NCBI GenBank assembly: GCA_946403735.1
Contig: CAMJAZ010000023.1
Span: 1 to 10,967 of the forward strand
From: an uncultured Selenomonadales bacterium
GTDB lineage: Bacteria; Bacillota; Negativicutes; Selenomonadales; Selenomonadaceae
Length of the DNA: 10,967 bases
Reading direction: 5' to 3'
Part shown: in pieces, positions 6,984-10,967 of the stretch
Numbering within the stretch: the stretch's first letter is position 1
Layout of the letters: every line of letters begins with the position of its first letter
The notes under the pieces: generated by a model
Database searches by the model: none
The model's input: the letters and a program-made list of their open reading frames with translations, nothing else
Told to the model about the DNA's origin: nothing
Translations under genes and position numbers: made by a program

Positions 6984-8164
6984 TGGAAGGCATTGAAATT
7001 GAACAGGCAATTCAACTTTTGTCCGCGCAGGTTGAACCGATTGGCGAAGTTGAAAATATTTCGTTGCTTGAATCTTTAAAGCGCGTCACTGCAGAAAATT
7101 ATTTTGCCACCTTCGATAACCCGCCTTTCAATCGCTCGCCGCTTGACGGTTACGCCTTGAACTCTGACGATACGCCCAACAATTTTAAAGTTGTCGGCGA
7201 AGAATGCGCGGGCGATTTTTGGCGCGGAACTTTAAATCGCGGTGAAACGCTTAAACTTATGACGGGCGCGGCAATTCCAAACGGCGCGGATTGCGTCATA
7301 CGTCAAGAAGATGTTATCAAGGTTGACGAAGAAAAAGTTTTTGTGCCGAAAAAACTTCATCATCACGAAAACTTTTGCTTTGCCGGTGAAGATATTCTGC
7401 GCGGAGCTCTAATCGTCAAAAAGAATACTCGGTTGACGGCGGCTCATCTTGCAATTTTGGCGAGTCAAGGCATTTCAAAAGTCAACGTCTTCAAACTTCC
7501 GAAAATTGCCGTTGCGTCCACAGGCGACGAACTTTTAAACCTCAACGAAAAACTTTCTGACGGCAAGATTTACAACAGCAACTTGTACCTATTGGCGGGG
7601 CGTCTCGTTGAACTCGGCTTTGCACCTAAAATTTTGGGTAACCTGCCCGATGATGCCGAACTTGTCGCAAATAAACTTCGTGAAGTTGAAAACGAAATTG
7701 ACTTGCTGATAACTACGGGCGGCGTCTCTGTCGGCAAAAAAGATATTATGCACGACGTTATTAAAAGACTCGGTGAAAGAATTTTTTGGCGCGTCAAGAT
7801 GAAACCTGGCGCTCCGATTATCGGCTGGCGTACCAAAAACTTTTTGGGCGTCGCCTTGTCAGGCAATCCTTTTGCCGCCTTTGCAACTTTTGAACTTATT
7901 GCGCGTCCCGTTATCGCAAAACTTTCACTCCGCGCAGATTTTTTCTACAAGCGAAGTAAAGCGGTTATGGCTGATGATTTTCCAAAAGAAAGTCACGGAC
8001 GACGTTTTATTCGTGCAAAACTTGATGACGGCAAAATTTATCTGCCGAATCAACACGCATCGGGCAGTTTGTTTTCTGCCGTAAATTGCAACGCCCTTGT
8101 CGATATTCCCGCAGGTTCAACCGCGTTGAAGTCGGGCGATGAAGTTGAAGTGGTGATTCTTTGA
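6983..8164 (+). CDS. moeA: Molybdopterin molybdenumtransferase MoeA
   Basis: MoeA inserts molybdate into adenylylated molybdopterin, releasing AMP and giving Moco. The ATG at 6983 gives 393 residues, near the usual 400. MoeA marks in order are FNRSPLDGYAL (50-59, with the conserved Asp D55), LMTGAAIPNGADCVIRQED (92-110), AGEDI (E136), ASTGDEL (D182), TTGGVSVGKKD (244-254, the molybdopterin loop with D254), MKPGAPIIGW (273-282), ALSGNPFAAF (291-300), and a C-terminal beta domain ending in SGDEVEVVIL. Compared with E. coli, FDNSAMDGYA is replaced by FNRSPLDGYA, a variant I recall from Bacillota. The gene overlaps its upstream neighbour by one base and shares four bases (TTGA) with moaA. Together with the MogA domain downstream it provides both steps from molybdopterin to Moco. 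Confidence 0.96.
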   Translation: MEGIEIEQAIQLLSAQVEPIGEVENISLLESLKRVTAENYFATFDNPPFNRSPLDGYALNSDDTPNNFKVVGEECAGDFWRGTLNRGETLKLMTGAAIPNGADCVIRQEDVIKVDEEKVFVPKKLHHHENFCFAGEDILRGALIVKKNTRLTAAHLAILASQGISKVNVFKLPKIAVASTGDELLNLNEKLSDGKIYNSNLYLLAGRLVELGFAPKILGNLPDDAELVANKLREVENEIDLLITTGGVSVGKKDIMHDVIKRLGERIFWRVKMKPGAPIIGWRTKNFLGVALSGNPFAAFATFELIARPVIAKLSLRADFFYKRSKAVMADDFPKESHGRRFIRAKLDDGKIYLPNQHASGSLFSAVNCNALVDIPAGSTALKSGDEVEVVIL

Positions 8165-9135
8165 TTGACCAATTTGGGCGGCGCATTGAGTACGCAAGAA
8201 TTTCCGTTACGGATCGCTGTAACTTGCGCTGTCGATACTGTATGCCAGAATGCGGCGTAAAAAAAATTCCGCACGACGAAATTTTAACTTTTGAAGATAT
8301 TCTGCGCGTCACGAAAATTTTTGCAAGGCTCGGCATTCGCAAAATCAGATTGACGGGCGGAGAACCTTTGCTTAGAAAAAATTTGCCCGCGCTGATTCGC
8401 GAAATAAAGGCAATTTACGGCATCGAACAGGTTACCCTTACTACTAATGCAGTACTACTTGAAAGGTGCCTTCTAGACTTATTCACGGCGGAAATTGACG
8501 GCATTAATGTCAGCGTTGATACTTTTGACGAAAAAACTTTTAGCGAATTGACGCGGCGAAATCTTTTTGAAAAAGTTATGCGTGGCTTGAAATTGTTAAT
8601 CGGCAAAAAAAATGTCAAAGTCAACTGCGTACCACTGCGCGGCGTCAATGAAAAGGATATTTTGAAGTTGACGGCGTTGGCGAGTGAAAATCCTGTTGAC
8701 GTGAGATTTATTGAGCTTATGCCTATTGGTTGCGTGGTGGATTCACAGCTTGAAGGTATTCCTACTGCTGAAATTTTTTCGCTGATTGAAAGTCATTTCG
8801 GCAAGCTTTATCCTGTCGAAAAATCTTTATTGCAAGGTCCTGCAGAATATTTCCGCGCAGAAAACTTTATCGGGCGAATAGGTTTTATTGACGCCATTGA
8901 ACATAAATTTTGCGCAACTTGTAACAGAATCCGCCTGACTGCCGAAGGTTTTCTGAAACCGTGCTTGAACTTTGCGACGGGGCTTGACGTGAAAAAATTG
9001 TTGCGCTCCAATGTTGATGACGAAAGTATTTTGCAAGCTATTGAACGGACGATTTATCTAAAGCCGCGTGAACATTTTTTTAACCGCGTGAATGAACTGC
9101 GCGACGAAAGAAAAATGTACCAAGTCGGAGGGTAG
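8161..9135 (+). CDS. moaA: GTP 3',8-cyclase MoaA (radical SAM)
   Basis: MoaA performs the first step of molybdenum-cofactor synthesis, turning GTP into 3',8-cyclo-7,8-dihydro-GTP for MoaC. It has 324 residues, the normal length. The N-terminal radical-SAM cluster ligands are C20, C24 and C27 (CNLRCRYC), followed by the SAM-binding LTGGEPLLRK. The C-terminal auxiliary cluster ligands are C251, C254 and C268 (FCATCNRIRLT and LKPCL), with arginines R256 and R258 at the positions known to bind GTP. The last residues are QVGG, the double-glycine tail needed for activity in MoaA/MOCS1A. The start is a TTG at 8161 overlapping the moeA stop by four bases. Only a weak AAGTGGTG at 8148-8155 serves as ribosome site, so coupling to moeA is likely. 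The first residues (IDQFGRRIEYARISVTDRCN) fit the family N-terminus. No moaC lies nearby. Confidence 0.96.
   Translation: MIDQFGRRIEYARISVTDRCNLRCRYCMPECGVKKIPHDEILTFEDILRVTKIFARLGIRKIRLTGGEPLLRKNLPALIREIKAIYGIEQVTLTTNAVLLERCLLDLFTAEIDGINVSVDTFDEKTFSELTRRNLFEKVMRGLKLLIGKKNVKVNCVPLRGVNEKDILKLTALASENPVDVRFIELMPIGCVVDSQLEGIPTAEIFSLIESHFGKLYPVEKSLLQGPAEYFRAENFIGRIGFIDAIEHKFCATCNRIRLTAEGFLKPCLNFATGLDVKKLLRSNVDDESILQAIERTIYLKPREHFFNRVNELRDERKMYQVGG
9127..9132 (+). promoter_or_regulatory. Ribosome binding site for the MOSC-MogA gene, made of the moaA Gly-Gly codons
   Basis: GGAGGG lies six bases before ATG 9139. These six bases are also the two glycine codons that end MoaA, so the site and the functional protein tail share the same DNA. 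Confidence 0.8.
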
Positions 9136-9138
9136 AAA

Positions 9139-10065
9139 ATGGGAATTGTTAAAGCAATTTGTATCAGCGAACAGCGCGGCACGGCTAAACATTTTGTAGA
9201 CGCGGCGATACTTCATACAGAATACGGCATTGTCGGTGACGCGCACGCAGGCGATTGGCACAGGCAGGTTAGCTTTCTCGGTCAAGCAGAAATTGACGCT
9301 TTCAACCTGCGCGGCGCCAATGTCGAATACGGCGCTTTCGGTGAAAATATCGTGGCGGACGGGTTCACGTTTAAAAATTTGCCGATCGGTACGCGATTGA
9401 AAAGCGGCGATATTTTTTTTGAAATTACGCAAATTGGAAAAGAGTGTCACAGCCATTGCGCGATTTATCAAAAAGTCGGTGAATGCATTATGCCGCGTGA
9501 AGGCGTTTTCGCAAGAGTTCTGCACGGCGGAGAAATTAAAATCGGCGACGAACTGGAAATTACTGCAGAAAAAATTCCGTTAGACGCGGCAGTTATCACA
9601 GTAAGCGATCGCGGCTTTCACGGTTTGCGCGACGAAGACACAAGCGGCGATACTTGCGAAAAAATTTTGACGGCGGCAGGTTACAAAGTTATTTCGCGCT
9701 CAACCGTTCCCGACATAACAAAAATGATTGCCGATAAACTGATTGAACTTTCCGATTTAGGCGTTGGTTTAATCGTGACGACAGGCGGCACGGGATTTTC
9801 TCCGCGTGACGTTACGCCAGAAGCAACGCTTAAAGTTTGCACAAAGTTAGCGCTGGGCATTGCCGAAGCGATGAGAAATTTTTCAATGCAGGTTACAAAA
9901 CGTGCGATGTTAAGCCGCGCAGTAAGCGGTATTCGCAAGCGTTCTTTAATCGTAAATTTGCCAGGCAGTGTCAAGGCGGTTGACGAGTGCTTAAATTTCG
10001 TATTGCCCGAACTTCAACACGGCATAGAAATTTTGCGCGGAGACGATTTAAATTGCGGACACTAA
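9139..10065 (+). CDS. MOSC domain - MogA (molybdopterin adenylyltransferase) fusion protein
   Basis: The 308-residue protein has two parts. Residues 1 to about 145 form a MOSC domain: GIVGDAHAG (30-38), GAFGENI (65-71), and GKECHSHCAIY (100-110) with C103, C107 and C116 near the usual conserved cysteine, ending GGEIKIGDELE. MOSC domains are Moco sulfurase C-terminal-like modules thought to bind Moco or carry sulfur. Residues about 150-303 are MogA/MoaB-like: ITVSDRG (153-159), DEDTSG (165-170), TTGGTGFSPRDVTPEAT (214-230, the molybdopterin and catalytic loop), LSRAVSGIRKRSLIVNLPGS (258-277), and HGIEILRG. MogA activates molybdopterin by adenylylation, making the MoeA substrate. The role of the fused MOSC part here is inferred, perhaps holding or passing on the cofactor. 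The gene starts three bases after moaA and overlaps the next gene by 13 bases. Confidence 0.93.
   Translation: MGIVKAICISEQRGTAKHFVDAAILHTEYGIVGDAHAGDWHRQVSFLGQAEIDAFNLRGANVEYGAFGENIVADGFTFKNLPIGTRLKSGDIFFEITQIGKECHSHCAIYQKVGECIMPREGVFARVLHGGEIKIGDELEITAEKIPLDAAVITVSDRGFHGLRDEDTSGDTCEKILTAAGYKVISRSTVPDITKMIADKLIELSDLGVGLIVTTGGTGFSPRDVTPEATLKVCTKLALGIAEAMRNFSMQVTKRAMLSRAVSGIRKRSLIVNLPGSVKAVDECLNFVLPELQHGIEILRGDDLNCGH
10038..10043 (+). promoter_or_regulatory. Ribosome binding site deciding the mobA-mobB start
   Basis: CGGAGA lies nine bases before the TTG at 10053, the same spacing as for narH, narJ, narI and moeA. It supports TTG 10053 over a second in-frame TTG at 10068, which would cut into the nucleotide-binding N-terminus. 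Confidence 0.6.
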
Positions 10066-10967
10066 CCTTGCTGATAATCGCTGGCGGCAGAAGTTCAAGG
10101 CTCGGCGTCGATAAAAGATTCGTCGAAGTCGGCGGCGTGACGTTGCTTGAAAACATTTTAATTAAATCGGCAGATCAAAACTTCAAAGAAATATTTTTGT
10201 GCGTCGAAGAGATTTTACCGCCGATTAAAACTTTGGCTGAAAAATTCCGCTTGCAAATTTCTGTTGACGAAATTGACGGCGCGGGACCTATGGCGGCTCT
10301 TGCAACGGCATTGAAAAAAATCTCAACCGAAAAAGCGTTGGCACTGTCTGTCGATATGCCTTTTTTCAACTTTGAAAGTTTAACTCCGCTGATGAACTTC
10401 TGCGCGCAGGTCGTCTTGCCGATTGTAAACGGACGAGCTCAACCTTTGGCAGGCATTTATCACAAGTCAACGGCGAATTTTTTTGCAAACGAATTGGCGG
10501 CAGGTCAAAGAAAATTAATCGCCTCAATAAAAAAAATTCCACACAAGTTTATTGAACTTCAAGCGGACGAGATAACTTTTTTCAATGTCAATAGCCGCGC
10601 AGATTTACGACTGGCACGCGGCAGAGCAGCCAACCTTTCACGAAGGACGCCGATAATTTCAATTATTGCGCCGAGTTCGGGAACCGGCAAAACTACTTTC
10701 ATTGAAAATATTTTGCGAAACCTGCGCGAAATTAAAATCGGTGTAATAAAAAGCACACATCATAAAATTTTAAGTGATAAAATTTCTTCTGACAGCAGCA
10801 GATTTTTTCAAGCGGGCGCAAGCAAAGTTTATGTCGGCGAAAAATTTTTTGAAGAAATTGAGCAAATGGACGTTGATTTAATCTTGACTGAAAGTCGAAC
10901 GCACGGAATTTTGCCCGCAATTTCACTGTGGCGCGGAAAGAGTGATGTTATCGTTGACGAAAATGTT
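10053..10967 (+). CDS. MobA-MobB fusion: molybdenum cofactor guanylyltransferase plus GTP-binding adaptor (3' truncated)
   Basis: The frame is open from TTG 10053 to the window edge, 305 codons without a stop. Residues 1 to about 190 are MobA, which joins GMP from GTP to Moco to form MGD: LLIIAGGRSSRLGVDK (6-21, the nucleotide-binding LAGGxSxRxGxDK motif), DGAGPMAAL (75-83), SVDMPF (99-104), and NGRAQPLAGIY (126-136). Residues from about 199 are MobB, a P-loop protein: IIAPSSGTGKTT (204-215, Walker A like the E. coli MobB SGTGKTT), GVIKSTHHK (230-238, compare GLIKHTHHD), DSSRFFQAGA (247-256), and DLILTESRTHG (275-285), where E. coli has an EGFKHE-type motif. The C-terminal end of MobB is missing. 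NarG needs bis-MGD, so this gene completes the supply line. It overlaps the MOSC-MogA gene by 13 bases. Confidence 0.92.
   Translation, partial: MRTLTLLIIAGGRSSRLGVDKRFVEVGGVTLLENILIKSADQNFKEIFLCVEEILPPIKTLAEKFRLQISVDEIDGAGPMAALATALKKISTEKALALSVDMPFFNFESLTPLMNFCAQVVLPIVNGRAQPLAGIYHKSTANFFANELAAGQRKLIASIKKIPHKFIELQADEITFFNVNSRADLRLARGRAANLSRRTPIISIIAPSSGTGKTTFIENILRNLREIKIGVIKSTHHKILSDKISSDSSRFFQAGASKVYVGEKFFEEIEQMDVDLILTESRTHGILPAISLWRGKSDVIVDENV

Noticed and set aside
9058..9525. Minus-strand open frame of 155 codons opposite the moaA end and the MOSC domain
   Set aside because: It spans two well-supported genes on the other strand and shows no domain or plausible ribosome site context.

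Overview
The window holds nine genes, all on the + strand and almost without gaps (the longest spacer is 24 bases). They form one anaerobic nitrate-respiration operon fused to its own molybdenum-cofactor supply line. The order is narG (5' end cut off by the window), narH, narJ, narI, hcp, a stand-alone molybdopterin-binding (MoCF-domain) protein, moeA, moaA, a MOSC-MogA fusion, and a MobA-MobB fusion (3' end cut off). I see no RNA gene, mobile element, repeat array, CRISPR or terminator, and no non-coding stretch long enough to hold one.

Organism: probably an anaerobic, nitrate-reducing member of the Bacillota, possibly Negativicutes. This is inference. NarI resembles the Bacillus type, NarJ is short, the MoCF protein is of a kind I associate with clostridia and Negativicutes, Shine-Dalgarno sites are strong (CGGAGG/AGGAGG), TTG starts are frequent, and the DNA leans AT-rich. 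Nothing here fixes a genus.

Layout: 1-4397 encodes the membrane-bound respiratory nitrate reductase. NarG is the bis-MGD catalytic subunit, NarH the four-cluster iron-sulfur subunit, NarJ the assembly chaperone and NarI the diheme cytochrome b anchor. 4422-6008 encodes the hybrid cluster protein Hcp, with all its cluster ligands present. 6012-10967 encodes five proteins of molybdenum-cofactor handling: MoaA (GTP to cyclic pyranopterin precursor), the MogA half of a fusion (adenylylation of molybdopterin), MoeA (molybdate insertion), MobA-MobB (GMP attachment to make MGD) and a MoeA-related protein of unknown exact role.

How they work together: the second half can make much of the bis-MGD that NarG needs, and NarJ helps insert it. 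Nar activity yields nitrite and, as a by-product, nitric oxide. Hcp, placed directly behind narI, is well suited to remove NO or related species. moaC, moaD, moaE, moeB, a nitrate/nitrite transporter and a nitrite reductase are not in the window and must lie elsewhere if present.

Novelty: I find no wholly undescribed system. The points most worth a second look are the nar-hcp-Moco linkage, the two domain fusions, the orphan MoCF protein, a possible internal promoter ahead of hcp, and glycine-glycine codons that double as ribosome binding sites.
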